Shown: one piece after another, positions 44,710 to 53,103 of the stretch
How positions within the stretch are numbered: the first letter of the stretch is position 1
How the letters are laid out: each line of letters begins with the position of its first letter
Source: Poritiphilus flavus
Lineage (GTDB): Bacteria > Bacteroidota > Bacteroidia > Flavobacteriales > Flavobacteriaceae
Reading direction: 5' to 3'
NCBI RefSeq assembly: GCF_009901585.1
Contig: NZ_WXYO01000001.1
Coordinates: forward strand, 1-64,000
DNA: 64,000 bases
Translations under genes and position numbers: made by a program
Notes under the pieces: model-generated
Seen by the model: the letters and a program-made list of their open reading frames with translations, nothing else
The model's database searches: none
Told to the model about the DNA's origin: nothing

Positions 44710-46167
44710 ATGCTTAAACAACACTTACAATTTAAACTCTCTCAGAAGCTTTCTCCTCAGCAAATCCAGCTGATGAAGTTAATACAGCTACCTACCCAGG
44801 CTTTTGAACAGCGTTTAAAACAAGAGTTGGAAGAAAATCCGGCGCTTGAGAGTGGCAAGGAGGATAGCAATTCGCTGGATGAGGATTACGGGGACAGCTA
44901 TGAAGGCGAATCTGATAGCGAGACCATCAATTCAGAGGACATCAATATTGATGAATACCTAAGTGACGATGAGGTCCCCGACTACAGGACCAGGGCGAAC
45001 AATTACAGCGCGGACGATGATGAAAAGAGCATCCCCTATGCCGCGGGTATTTCCTTTAACCAATATCTGATTAACCAGTTAAACACGGTTTACCTCAGCG
45101 ACGAGGAATGGGCTATCGCAGAGTTTTTGGTGGGAAGTGTTGATGAAAGCGGGTATTTGAGACGACCCCTGAGCGACATCATGGACGATCTTGCCTTTAC
45201 ACAAAACGTCTATGTTGATGAACCCACCATTGAGAAGGTCTTAAAAGTGGTTCAGGACCTAGACCCTCCAGGGGTTGGGGCCAGGTCTTTGGACGAATGC
45301 CTGATCATCCAGCTGAAGCGAAAGGAACAGAACCCAAACGTTGAACTGGCTGTCAAAATACTGGAGAAGTCCTTTGAGCAATTCACCAAAAAACACTACA
45401 AAAAACTCATACAGAAGTACGACATTACGGAGTCTCAGTTAAAGGATGCGATTTCGGAGATTGAAAAGCTAAACCCAAAACCGGGGGGTTCCTATTCCGG
45501 GAGCAATAAGATCATAGAGCATATCGTCCCTGATTTCTCTATTAAGATCGTTGATGGGGAACTCGAATTGAGCCTCAATGGCAGAAATGCGCCGGAACTC
45601 CATGTTTCCAAGGAATACAGCAATATGCTGGCCGGGTACAAAGCGGCCAAAGACCGTTCAAAATCCCAGAAAGACGCGGTCCTTTTTATCAAGCAAAAGC
45701 TGGATGCCGCCAAATGGTTTATAGATGCCATTAAGCAACGTCAGCAAACCCTTTTCGTTACTATGAATGCCATCATGGAATATCAGCGGGAGTATTTCAT
45801 GACCGGAGATGAGAGACAAATCCGCCCAATGATCCTCAAAGACATTGCCGATGCCATTGGTATGGATGTTTCTACGGTTTCCCGGGTGGCGAACAGCAAA
45901 TATGTGGACACTCCTTACGGCACCAAACTGATCAAAGATTACTTTTCGGAGTCCATGAAAAATGTGCAGGGCGAAGACGTCTCGACCAAAGAGATCAAAA
46001 AGATCCTGGAAACAGTTATCAGGGATGAAGAAAAGAGAAAACCGCTTACTGATGATAAACTGGCCGCCCTGCTAAAAGAAAAGGGCTATCCCATAGCAAG
46101 GCGTACTGTCGCCAAATACCGGGAACAATTGGGAATCCCGGTGGCCCGGCTTAGAAAACAGATATAA
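44710..46167 (+). CDS. rpoN: RNA polymerase sigma-54 factor
   Basis: A 485-residue protein. Region I is Gln/Leu-rich (LQFKLSQKLSPQQIQLMKLIQLPT), region II is acidic (residues about 50-115), and the core-binding and DNA-binding parts follow (DIADAIGMDVSTVSRVANSKYVDTP). The RpoN box is present near the end (ARRTVAKYREQLGIP). It directs transcription from GG-N10-GC promoters with AAA+ activators. Its stop codon shares one base with the start of the next gene (TAATG). Confidence 0.97.
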   Translation: MLKQHLQFKLSQKLSPQQIQLMKLIQLPTQAFEQRLKQELEENPALESGKEDSNSLDEDYGDSYEGESDSETINSEDINIDEYLSDDEVPDYRTRANNYSADDDEKSIPYAAGISFNQYLINQLNTVYLSDEEWAIAEFLVGSVDESGYLRRPLSDIMDDLAFTQNVYVDEPTIEKVLKVVQDLDPPGVGARSLDECLIIQLKRKEQNPNVELAVKILEKSFEQFTKKHYKKLIQKYDITESQLKDAISEIEKLNPKPGGSYSGSNKIIEHIVPDFSIKIVDGELELSLNGRNAPELHVSKEYSNMLAGYKAAKDRSKSQKDAVLFIKQKLDAAKWFIDAIKQRQQTLFVTMNAIMEYQREYFMTGDERQIRPMILKDIADAIGMDVSTVSRVANSKYVDTPYGTKLIKDYFSESMKNVQGEDVSTKEIKKILETVIRDEEKRKPLTDDKLAALLKEKGYPIARRTVAKYREQLGIPVARLRKQI

Positions 46168-46772
46168 TGAGGCTGTTTCTGAAATTAATCTCTTACTTGT
46201 TTCACCCCCTTTTTATTCCCATTGCGGGTACGGTGACTTATTTCGTAGTTACACCCAAATACAGCCCTTTGGAATTGCAAAGCGGGAACATCCTGCCCAT
46301 CTTCATCCTGACCGTAATTATTCCTATCATCAGTTTTTTGATCCTCAAAAACCTGGGAGTTATTCGGTCTATTTTCCTTCCGGACATCCGGGAACGGACC
46401 TACCCGCTGATCATCAGTATTCTGTTGCTGATCATGGTACTATTCAAGGTAATTCCCAACAATTATACCGCGGAACTCTATTTTTTCTTTGTAGGGCTCA
46501 TAGCCGCGACTGCGGCCAGCCTTATACTGGTCTTCCTCAACTTTAAGATAAGCCTGCATCTGATGGGCATGGGAAGTTTGTTAATGTTTCTGATCAGTCT
46601 AAGCATCCACTTCGAGAAAAATATTACCATAGCCATAAGCCTGTGTACCCTGGCCACAGGATTAGTAGCTACTTCGAGACTATTCCTAAATGCTCACGGT
46701 AGAGCGGAAGTGCTGGTAGGCTTTCTGATCGGAGCGATCTCCCAGTTGCTCACGCTCAAATTCTGGCTGTAA
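46167..46772 (+). CDS. Conserved multi-pass membrane protein, PAP2-like pattern
   Basis: A 201-residue protein with six predicted membrane helices. FLPDIRERTYPL between helices and ATSRLFLNAHGRAEVLVGFLIG near the end recall the SR...H region of PAP2-type phosphatases, but I cannot confirm the full catalytic set. It overlaps rpoN by 1 bp and so is co-translated with it. The function is unknown. Confidence 0.7.
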   Translation: MRLFLKLISYLFHPLFIPIAGTVTYFVVTPKYSPLELQSGNILPIFILTVIIPIISFLILKNLGVIRSIFLPDIRERTYPLIISILLLIMVLFKVIPNNYTAELYFFFVGLIAATAASLILVFLNFKISLHLMGMGSLLMFLISLSIHFEKNITIAISLCTLATGLVATSRLFLNAHGRAEVLVGFLIGAISQLLTLKFWL

Positions 46773-46795
46773 AGTCTGTTTACTGCCGGCTCTCC

Positions 46796-47410
46796 TTATT
46801 TAGTATTCGCTTCAATGAGTTTCATCGGGAAGAGATCCTGGATCTGATCAATCCGTGCCCTTAGAAATTCCCTTCTTTCTTGAGGAGTCTGCGGATTGCG
46901 ATACTCCGAGGACATTGCCGTGTAGGATTCTCCGAAGGTTTTCAAAGCTTCCCTGTCCCTCAAGGCGTTATAAGCCGCCACCAGCTCGTTCTGTACAGCT
47001 ATGTAAACCCCATAACTGGATTCCCTGCCGGTATTCAGTGAAATAACGGCTTCCTGTGGGTTGTCTGAAGACTCCGGGCTTCTCAAACCCTGACAGTAGG
47101 AGCAATGGCCGTTTTCACCTTTAGACACCCCTCCATTGTCCAGAAATGCGATGGTCGTTAGCCTGAGATCTTCCAGGCCAATACGCACTTCATCTACCAA
47201 CAGTTCATTTTGATTATTGATTGAGATTTCGAGGATATTCCTGTCGTTAATAGGTACTTCAGGGGTTTGCGCCTCTTTTCTAGGCAGTAGTCTGTCCAGA
47301 CCTTCTTCGGTTTCAATAATGGTTGTAACCAGAAAAAAGATCAGTAATAAAAAGGCGATGTCCGCCACAGATCCGGATTGTACCGTCGGTGTTTGTCTTC
47401 TTCTTGCCAT
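46796..47410 (-). CDS. ExbD/TolR-family protein with CxxC insert (third copy)
   Basis: A 204-residue protein. The short cytoplasmic start is followed by the membrane helix GSVADIAFLLLIFFLVTTII carrying the essential Asp (D17), then a periplasmic domain. The periplasmic part contains a C103-S-Y-C106 motif inside GHCSYCQGLRSPESSDNP, at exactly the same position as in the ExbD gene at 48838-49461, to which it is closely similar. It would use the proton gradient to drive an outer-membrane process. It lies 150 bp downstream of the PorT-like gene. Confidence 0.88.
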   Translation of the reverse strand: MARRRQTPTVQSGSVADIAFLLLIFFLVTTIIETEEGLDRLLPRKEAQTPEVPINDRNILEISINNQNELLVDEVRIGLEDLRLTTIAFLDNGGVSKGENGHCSYCQGLRSPESSDNPQEAVISLNTGRESSYGVYIAVQNELVAAYNALRDREALKTFGESYTAMSSEYRNPQTPQERREFLRARIDQIQDLFPMKLIEANTK

Positions 47411-47560
47411 GATTTAATGTTTATGTTGAACTATTTGATTTCAATAAGTCACCAGGCGTGAAGTATGGGAAAGCGGGAAATGGGGTAGCCTGGATGCCAA
47501 CCAGGCGGAAAAATAGTCGTAGATATTTCAACTAAACAGCATCAATTTTCATGCCACCTG

Positions 47561-48244
47561 TCAAAGGATGTAGAAGATGATCCCTATCCGCAAAGGAGTA
47601 AGGCCTACCTCCTGACCATCCAGGGCGGTAACACCATCGTCAAAGAGGTCGTTCAAGGCGTAGTAGGCGTGTATGTTGAAAGTATTGTACCCAAAATTCA
47701 GCATGAGTCCATACTGGAAATTTCGGGTATCGGTGTTATAAAAGGAGTCTTTTAAGGTATCTGAAACAAATTTCGATCGGCTTCCGACAATGTACCCTAA
47801 CTTGATCCCGGCATACACCCTCCAAAATTTGTAATCAGCCGCTGTTGAATTCCGCCATCGAAACTCAATGGGCATTTCTATCAGATGGGTCTCAATCTTG
47901 TTACGCTTGAAAGGATTGTCATTATCATCCACAATAGCATATTCAAAACCGTCTGCGGTTTCTGAGGCTACCAAATTGGTGTAATAAGAATTAACCGCGT
48001 ATCCAAGGCCAATACCCAGGCCAATGTTTCTCAGGGGACTAAGCGGTATGTCCTTGATAAAACCTCCCTGTAAGCCATAGGAAAGGTTTCTGAGGGAAAC
48101 TCCATCAGGTTTCCCAAGGAGAAAGTTATAGGTGATCCCGACGTAAAACTGATCTTCCAGATATTCATTATCCAGGCTGTCTGACTGCTGGCTGTGTAGG
48201 CCATAGGAAAGTAGTAATGCGAGAAAAACGGTCAGACCTCTCAT
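47561..48244 (-). CDS. PorT-family outer-membrane beta-barrel protein
   Basis: A 227-residue protein with a signal peptide (GLTVFLALLLSYGLHSQQ) and an eight-stranded-barrel pattern: FYVGITYNFLLGKPDGVSLR, GGFIKDIPL, IGLGIGLGYAVNSYYTN, ETHLIEMPIEFRWRNS, VYAGIKLGYIVGSRSKF, and the end LRIGIIFYIL. This fits the PorT family, some of whose members are needed for type IX secretion; others have unknown roles. It lies between ExbD genes, after a terminator. Confidence 0.8.
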   Translation of the reverse strand: MRGLTVFLALLLSYGLHSQQSDSLDNEYLEDQFYVGITYNFLLGKPDGVSLRNLSYGLQGGFIKDIPLSPLRNIGLGIGLGYAVNSYYTNLVASETADGFEYAIVDDNDNPFKRNKIETHLIEMPIEFRWRNSTAADYKFWRVYAGIKLGYIVGSRSKFVSDTLKDSFYNTDTRNFQYGLMLNFGYNTFNIHAYYALNDLFDDGVTALDGQEVGLTPLRIGIIFYIL

Positions 48245-48286
48245 AGAAGGGTAAAATTAAAACAATAAACCCACGGATTCAATAAA

Positions 48287-48314
48287 AAGCGCCTCAAAGG
48301 AGTTTGAGGCGCTT
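48287..48314 (-). terminator. Terminator after the ExbB-ExbD-ExbD operon
   Basis: AAGCGCCTCAAA / TTTGAGGCGCTT, a perfect 12-bp stem with a 4-base loop, followed on the minus strand by five T. It separates the ExbBD operon from the PorT-like gene. Confidence 0.92.
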
Positions 48315-48341
48315 AAACTATAATTTAAGTATGAAATACTG

Positions 48342-48824
48342 TTATTGCAAATTCATAAACGGGTCTCCCTCGTAAGTGGTATAGTTGACCTTCAATGCGT
48401 TTACTTTTCGCAATTCTTGTTTAATATCGGAGATTAATCCCATATTAGCCTGCTTATCCACCTTGAGAGCTGTAGTAAGTACGTTCTGCAATTCCTGGGG
48501 CTTCTTGGCCCGTTCCTGCAGGATGTAATCACCAACCTCTGATACATTCGCAAACTTGTCATTCAATTGAATTTTTGGTTCAGAACCAAAAACCTTTTGA
48601 TACTCCCTGGTAGGTTTCCCAACATAGATGTAGAGTACCCTGTCCTTCTTCTCGAGTTTCTTAGTCTCGGAAGCATTGGGTAAGGTATTCTCAACCATGA
48701 TAGAGCTGTCTTTCATGGTAGTAACCGTCATGAAAAAGAACAGCAGCATGAAAACAATATCAGGAAGTGAAGCAGTAGATACTGCCGGTAGGTCTCCGTC
48801 TTTCTTTTTATTGAACTTAGCCAT
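48342..48824 (-). CDS. ExbD/TolR-family protein (second copy, no CxxC)
   Basis: A 160-residue protein with the membrane helix SLPDIVFMLLFFFMTVTTM including the proton-path Asp (D22), then a periplasmic domain (DRVLYIYVGKP, MGLISDIKQELRKVNALKVNY). It differs from the two longer ExbD genes nearby and has no Cys pair. It lies 13 bp after the first ExbD gene in the same operon. Confidence 0.9.
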   Translation of the reverse strand: MAKFNKKKDGDLPAVSTASLPDIVFMLLFFFMTVTTMKDSSIMVENTLPNASETKKLEKKDRVLYIYVGKPTREYQKVFGSEPKIQLNDKFANVSEVGDYILQERAKKPQELQNVLTTALKVDKQANMGLISDIKQELRKVNALKVNYTTYEGDPFMNLQ

Positions 48825-48837
48825 AATTCCTTCCTGT

Positions 48838-49461
48838 TTAGTTACCAGTAGAAGTTTCTGCCTCAGACAATTTCTGAGGGAACAACTCCTGGACTCGTTT
48901 TACCTTATCTTTCAATTCGTCCCGAACTCCTGAAGGTGTTTCAGGATTGAGGAATTCCGCCTCCATTTCGGTAAAATCCCTTCCGAACAATCTCTGAGCC
49001 TCTCTATCCCTGAGTTCATTGTAAGCCCCTACCAGTTCATTCTGAACAGTAATGTAGGTCGCGTACTTCGTTTCCCGGTCGTTCTTAAGGGAAATGATCG
49101 CCTTATTCGGATTATCCGAAGATTCCGGATCCCTTTTACCCTTGCAATAGTTGCAGTATTCAGGGCTGCCAGACGGCGCACCGCCATTATCCAAAAAGGC
49201 TACAGCCTTCGCTTTCAGATTTTTCAGTTCCGTCAATTCTTCCTCAACCAGCAACTGACCGTTTTTATTGATATTAACGGTAAAGATGTTCTTTTGCTTG
49301 ATAACCACGTTATCTTCCGGCGGTTCCATTGGCGGTAGCATCCTATCTAGACCTGCGTCTGTTTCAATAGTAGTGGTTACTAGGAAAAAGATCAGCAGTA
49401 AGAAAGCGATGTCTGCCATAGATCCGGCATTAACCTCTGGTGGTGCTCCTCTTCTCGGCAT
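48838..49461 (-). CDS. ExbD/TolR-family protein with CxxC insert (first copy)
   Basis: A 207-residue protein with membrane helix GSMADIAFLLLIFFLVTTTI (Asp at D17) and a periplasmic domain holding C103-N-Y-C106 in EYCNYCKGKRDPESSDNP. The region is an insert compared with ordinary ExbD (about 140 residues). It is a close paralogue of the gene at 46796-47410. It lies between the small membrane protein and the second ExbD gene, all on the minus strand. Confidence 0.9.
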   Translation of the reverse strand: MPRRGAPPEVNAGSMADIAFLLLIFFLVTTTIETDAGLDRMLPPMEPPEDNVVIKQKNIFTVNINKNGQLLVEEELTELKNLKAKAVAFLDNGGAPSGSPEYCNYCKGKRDPESSDNPNKAIISLKNDRETKYATYITVQNELVGAYNELRDREAQRLFGRDFTEMEAEFLNPETPSGVRDELKDKVKRVQELFPQKLSEAETSTGN

Positions 49462-49473
49462 AATTCTAAATTT

Positions 49474-49917
49474 TTATTTACTGGACATTTTTTTGATACC
49501 ACCCCATATCATTGACCCAACGGCAACGACAGTGAGTATAAAAAATACATTGAGTCCCATTCCGATTTTCTTCACGGTACTCTCGGTTGTTGCAACACCT
49601 CTGCTGGCCATTGCTTCAACAGTTCCATCAGCGCCATCGGAAAGTACATAAGCGATGGCAACCACTAACAGAAAACCTACGATGATAAACAAGGTTTTCT
49701 TAAGGCTTTTAGGGTTGGAGAATAAGTTCTTTAGTGTAAATAGAAGACTTACTACTACTGCGATCCCTAACAACAGATAGGTAATGATAAACATAAAGTT
49801 CATCGCTCCGCTCTGAACTGCTTCCCCTACGGGAACGTCTTTGCTGGGAAGTTGATACCACAAGATAGCAGACAGCACCCCTAATACAGCTAATACTATT
49901 TTAACAATTCTGTTCAT
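49474..49917 (-). CDS. Small multi-pass membrane protein in the ExbBD operon
   Basis: A 147-residue protein with four hydrophobic segments (about residues 4-20, 35-57, 75-95 and 120-140). I do not recognise a named family. It lies between ExbB (25 bp away) and the first ExbD (12 bp away), so it probably works with, or stabilises, the ExbB/ExbD motor. Confidence 0.75.
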   Translation of the reverse strand: MNRIVKIVLAVLGVLSAILWYQLPSKDVPVGEAVQSGAMNFMFIITYLLLGIAVVVSLLFTLKNLFSNPKSLKKTLFIIVGFLLVVAIAYVLSDGADGTVEAMASRGVATTESTVKKIGMGLNVFFILTVVAVGSMIWGGIKKMSSK

Positions 49918-49942
49918 AATGTTTTGTATTAGAGCGTCTTAC

Positions 49943-50737
49943 TTATTTTTTGTGATCTACCAACATATCGATCAAAGTGATCGAAGAGTCTTCCATGTCA
50001 TTTACGATACTATCAATTTTTGCAATGATGTAGTTGTAGAAAATTTGAAGTATGATCGCTGTGATCAGACCGAATACTGTTGTCAATAACGCTACCTGGA
50101 TGTCTCCTGCGATAAGGGAGGCACTCAAGTTACCCACCGCGCTAATTTTCTGGAAGGCCTGGATCATACCGATTACCGTTCCCATGAAACCAAGCATGGG
50201 GGCAATTGCGATAAAGAGCGACAACCAGGAAACATTCTTTTCCAGTTGACCCATCTGAACCCCGCCATAAGCCACAACAGCTTTTTCTGCAGACTCAACA
50301 CTTTCACCGGCACGGTCTAAACCTTGGTAATAAATGGAAGCAACGGGCCCTTTGGTGTTTCGGCAAACTTCCTTAGCGGCTTCTACGCCACCTGATGCAA
50401 GAGCGTCTTCAACTTGTTGCTTTAATTTACCACTGTTAGTGCTGGCCATATTAAGGTAAATGATTCTTTCGATCGCCACGGCCAAACCGAGGATCAAACA
50501 AAGGAGTACAATTCCCATGAAACCGGCACCACCTTGAATAAACTGTTCTTTTAATACTTGAGTAAAACCTTTCTCAGCTTCTACCGCAGCATCATCCTGA
50601 AGCATTACCACAGCTGAAGCCATCGTCGAAGATAGATTTGAAACTATTGCGTTCGCTTTTGCGCTTACCGTATTTGTACTTAATACAAATAGCCCAGCCA
50701 TGGCCAGGATTGAGAATAATTTTTTCATTTCTTTCAA
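49943..50737 (-). CDS. exbB: ExbB/MotA/TolQ-family proton channel
   Basis: A 264-residue protein. A signal-like N-terminal helix (SILAMAGLFVLSTNTVSA) is followed by three membrane segments: residues about 75-95 (FMGIVLLCLILGLAVAIERII), 170-190 (LSLFIAIAPMLGFMGTVIGMI) and 205-235 (AGDIQVALLTTVFGLITAIILQIFY). These last two carry the MotA/TolQ/ExbB signature. It forms the pore that, with ExbD, converts proton flow into work at the outer membrane, for example for TonB-dependent receptors such as the one at 20-22.5 kb. First gene of the operon. Confidence 0.93.
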   Translation of the reverse strand: MKEMKKLFSILAMAGLFVLSTNTVSAKANAIVSNLSSTMASAVVMLQDDAAVEAEKGFTQVLKEQFIQGGAGFMGIVLLCLILGLAVAIERIIYLNMASTNSGKLKQQVEDALASGGVEAAKEVCRNTKGPVASIYYQGLDRAGESVESAEKAVVAYGGVQMGQLEKNVSWLSLFIAIAPMLGFMGTVIGMIQAFQKISAVGNLSASLIAGDIQVALLTTVFGLITAIILQIFYNYIIAKIDSIVNDMEDSSITLIDMLVDHKK

Positions 50738-51053
50738 ACTTAAATTTAGTTAGTTAATAGGGTTAAAGATAAAAAAAAAATACAATTAAAAAATTAAAAC
50801 TTTTTAGCCCAGATATAGGAAACATAACGGTTTTCAAACGTTCCTCTATCTTTTGCCCAACCTAACCCAGCAAGCTTCCGAGAACTCCTTCTGATGTGTG
50901 TTCTTTAAAGAGTGGGCGGGATGAGTCTCATAAATCCCATAGGTTATGTCGGCAATTTGCTGATGCCTTTGCGACAAAGCAGAAATTCATTCGCTTCTGC
51001 TAAAGTATGTTGTATAATCGCCCGGGAAATCTCTAAGTTCCCTCAGGCCTTTG
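50738..51053. other. Gap between exbB and tRNA-Ser
   Basis: About 316 bp with no supported gene. The part next to exbB is very A+T-rich and probably holds its promoter, though no exact TAnnTTTG was seen. The rest shows no hairpin or protein-like frame that I trust. Confidence 0.5.
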
Positions 51054-51141
51054 CAGAGAGGAAGGGATTCGAACCCTCGATACACTTTTGGTGTATACAC
51101 ACTTTCCAGGCGTGCGCCTTCGACCACTCGGCCACCTCTCT
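51054..51141 (-). tRNA. tRNA-Ser (anticodon GGA)
   Basis: The minus strand folds as an 88-nt class II tRNA: acceptor AGAGAGG/CCTCTCT with discriminator G, anticodon stem CACGC/GTGTG with loop CTGGAAA giving GGA, a long variable arm (TATACACCAAAAGTGTAT) as expected for serine, and T-arm GGGTTCGAATCCC. CCA is not encoded. Confidence 0.95.
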
Positions 51142-51206
51142 AAATTTACCCCATTTTCGGGTCGAGCAATAAACAAAAAAAAACTTATTTAATAAAATTT
51201 CACCCG

Positions 51207-52241
51207 TTAATTTTCGCTCATTTCCCCCCTCAATGGAGTTTCAAACAAAGCCTTAAATGAGCGGGGCGGAGTACCATTCCCCAGAAGATACATTAGCTTG
51301 GCAAGAGCAGCTTCCGTAGTGATGTCCTTCCCGCTTATCATTTTCATTTCAAGCAGTGCTTTGCTGGTTTCGTATTGGCCCATAATTACGCTTCCGCCGG
51401 TGCATTGGGTGACATTGACAATGTACAGACCTTTGGCAATTGCATCTTTCAGATCCTGGAGCAGCCAGCTCTGCGTGGGGGCGTTACCGGCTCCGTAGGT
51501 CTCCAGTATGACGGCTTTTAAACCGGGACTGTTAAGCACAGCCTGAACCAACTCGCGGCCAATACCCGGAAACAACCTCAGCACGGCGATGGCTGAATCC
51601 ATCTCTTTTTGAACCTTGAGTTTTCTCCTACCTTCTCTTCTGAGCAAATATTCCTTGTGTACTTTAAGATAAACACCGGATTCTGCCAGCGCAGGATAAT
51701 TCAGCGAGGCAAATGCCTGAAAGTGTTCCGCATTGAGCTTGGTAGTGCGGTTAGCCCTATACAGCTTATATTCAAAATAGAGACCCACCTCCCGGACAAC
51801 CGGTCCGCCACGTTCTTTTAAAGCGGCTATCTGTATGGACGTGATCAGGTTCTCTTTTGCATCGGTACGCAGGTCACCTATCGGTAATTGAGAACCGGTA
51901 AAGATCACAGGTTTCGCCAGGTCTTCCAGCATAAAACTCAAAGCGGAAGCCGAATAGCTCATGGTATCACTACCGTGCAGTACAACAAAGCCGTCATAAG
52001 AATCGTAATGCTTTTCTATGATCCCGGCCATAGACCTCCAATGGCGAACATCCATATTGGACGAATCTATGGGCTTCTTAAAAGAAACGCTGTCTATACG
52101 ACAACCCAGTTGTCCCAATTCGGGAATGCTCTTGACCACCTTGCTGAAATCAAAGGCCTTCAGGGAGCCGGAATCGTAGTCCTTGATCATTCCAATGGTA
52201 CCCCCGGTATAGATCAGGAGGATATTGGTCTTGTCTTTCAT
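51207..52241 (-). CDS. ansA: Type I (cytoplasmic) L-asparaginase
   Basis: A 344-residue enzyme with ILLIYTGGTIGM (first nucleophilic Thr) and VLHGSDTMSYSASAL (second Thr, with Asp), followed by FTGSQLPIGDLRTDAKENL and the late ETYGAGNAP and QCTGGSV. There is no signal peptide, so it is cytosolic AnsA type. It hydrolyses asparagine to aspartate and ammonia. TatD follows upstream on the same strand with a 55-bp gap. Confidence 0.94.
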   Translation of the reverse strand: MKDKTNILLIYTGGTIGMIKDYDSGSLKAFDFSKVVKSIPELGQLGCRIDSVSFKKPIDSSNMDVRHWRSMAGIIEKHYDSYDGFVVLHGSDTMSYSASALSFMLEDLAKPVIFTGSQLPIGDLRTDAKENLITSIQIAALKERGGPVVREVGLYFEYKLYRANRTTKLNAEHFQAFASLNYPALAESGVYLKVHKEYLLRREGRRKLKVQKEMDSAIAVLRLFPGIGRELVQAVLNSPGLKAVILETYGAGNAPTQSWLLQDLKDAIAKGLYIVNVTQCTGGSVIMGQYETSKALLEMKMISGKDITTEAALAKLMYLLGNGTPPRSFKALFETPLRGEMSEN

Positions 52242-52296
52242 TGTCTTAGTTCGGTTGTTTTGTGATAGCTAAGGTGCAAATTATTTCGCTATATAC

Positions 52297-53064
52297 TTAA
52301 ACCCCAAAAACTTCTCTGGAATTTGCTGTGGTAATCTCTGCAATACGGTTTTTGTCCATTTCGTATATCTCTGATAATTTTTCTAAAACCCGGAGCAGGT
52401 AAGCGCTTTCGTTCCGCTTACCGCGATATGGGACAGGAGCCAGATAAGGCGAATCTGTTTCCAGAACAATATGTTGCAGTTCTATGTTTTTCAGGAAAGT
52501 GTCTATCTTGCCGTTTTTGAAAGTTACCACCCCGCCGATTCCCAATTTCATCCCAAAGCCGATGGCGCGCCTTGCCTGTTCCTCATTACCCGTAAAGCAA
52601 TGAAAAATCCCGTAAAGATCCGGACCCCTTTCACCTTCCAGCACTTCAAAGATCTCGTCAAAGGAATCCCGGCAGTGTATAACGATGGGCAGGCCGTGTT
52701 TTTTGGCAAGTCGGATCTGATATTGGAAAGCCTGCTGCTGTTGTTTTAGAAAGGTTTTGTCCCAGTAAAGGTCTATGCCTATTTCGCCTACCGCGTAAAA
52801 AGTTCGCTCATTCAGCAATTTTTCAACCAATTGCAGCTCTTCTTTATAATTCTCCTTTACACTGGTAGGATGCAGGCCCATCATCAGGTAAATATTGTCA
52901 GGGTAGGCTTTTTCCAGGGCAAACATGGCTTCCGTATAAGAGGAATCAATGGCCGGAACAAAAAACCGCTCAATACCGGATGAGATCGCCTCCCGGATTA
53001 CCTTATCCCTGTCTTCATCAAAAGCTTCACTATACAAATGGGTATGTGTGTCTGTCAAAATCAT
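52297..53064 (-). CDS. TatD-family metal-dependent hydrolase
   Basis: A 255-residue TIM-barrel protein with all metal ligands: DTHTHLY near the start, GEIGIDLYWDKTF, IVIHCRDSFDEI, FHCFTGNEEQ and LETDSPYLAPVPYRGKRNE. TatD proteins are 3'-5' exonucleases or deoxyribonucleases. The start at 53064 is chosen since the family begins here; the upstream extension runs into the divergent gene's start. Confidence 0.93.
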   Translation of the reverse strand: MILTDTHTHLYSEAFDEDRDKVIREAISSGIERFFVPAIDSSYTEAMFALEKAYPDNIYLMMGLHPTSVKENYKEELQLVEKLLNERTFYAVGEIGIDLYWDKTFLKQQQQAFQYQIRLAKKHGLPIVIHCRDSFDEIFEVLEGERGPDLYGIFHCFTGNEEQARRAIGFGMKLGIGGVVTFKNGKIDTFLKNIELQHIVLETDSPYLAPVPYRGKRNESAYLLRVLEKLSEIYEMDKNRIAEITTANSREVFGV

Positions 53065-53069
53065 CCCGA

Positions 53070-53089
53070 CAAAAATAGAATTATCTTTG
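53070..53089. promoter_or_regulatory. Overlapping divergent -7 boxes between TatD and the retropepsin-like gene
   Basis: On the minus strand TATTTTTG (53070-53077) and on the plus strand TATCTTTG (53082-53089) both match TAnnTTTG. Together they form an imperfect palindrome GACAAA...TTTGTC. The minus box is only 5 bp from the TatD ATG, so that transcript could be nearly leaderless. Confidence 0.4.
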
Positions 53090-53103
53090 TCAAAAAAGAA
53101 CCT

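Noticed and set aside
50912-51172. 86-codon plus-strand frame across tRNA-Ser
   Set aside because: It contains the peptide RKGFEPSI...QACAFDHSATSL, the known false translation of the antisense strand of tRNA-Ser.
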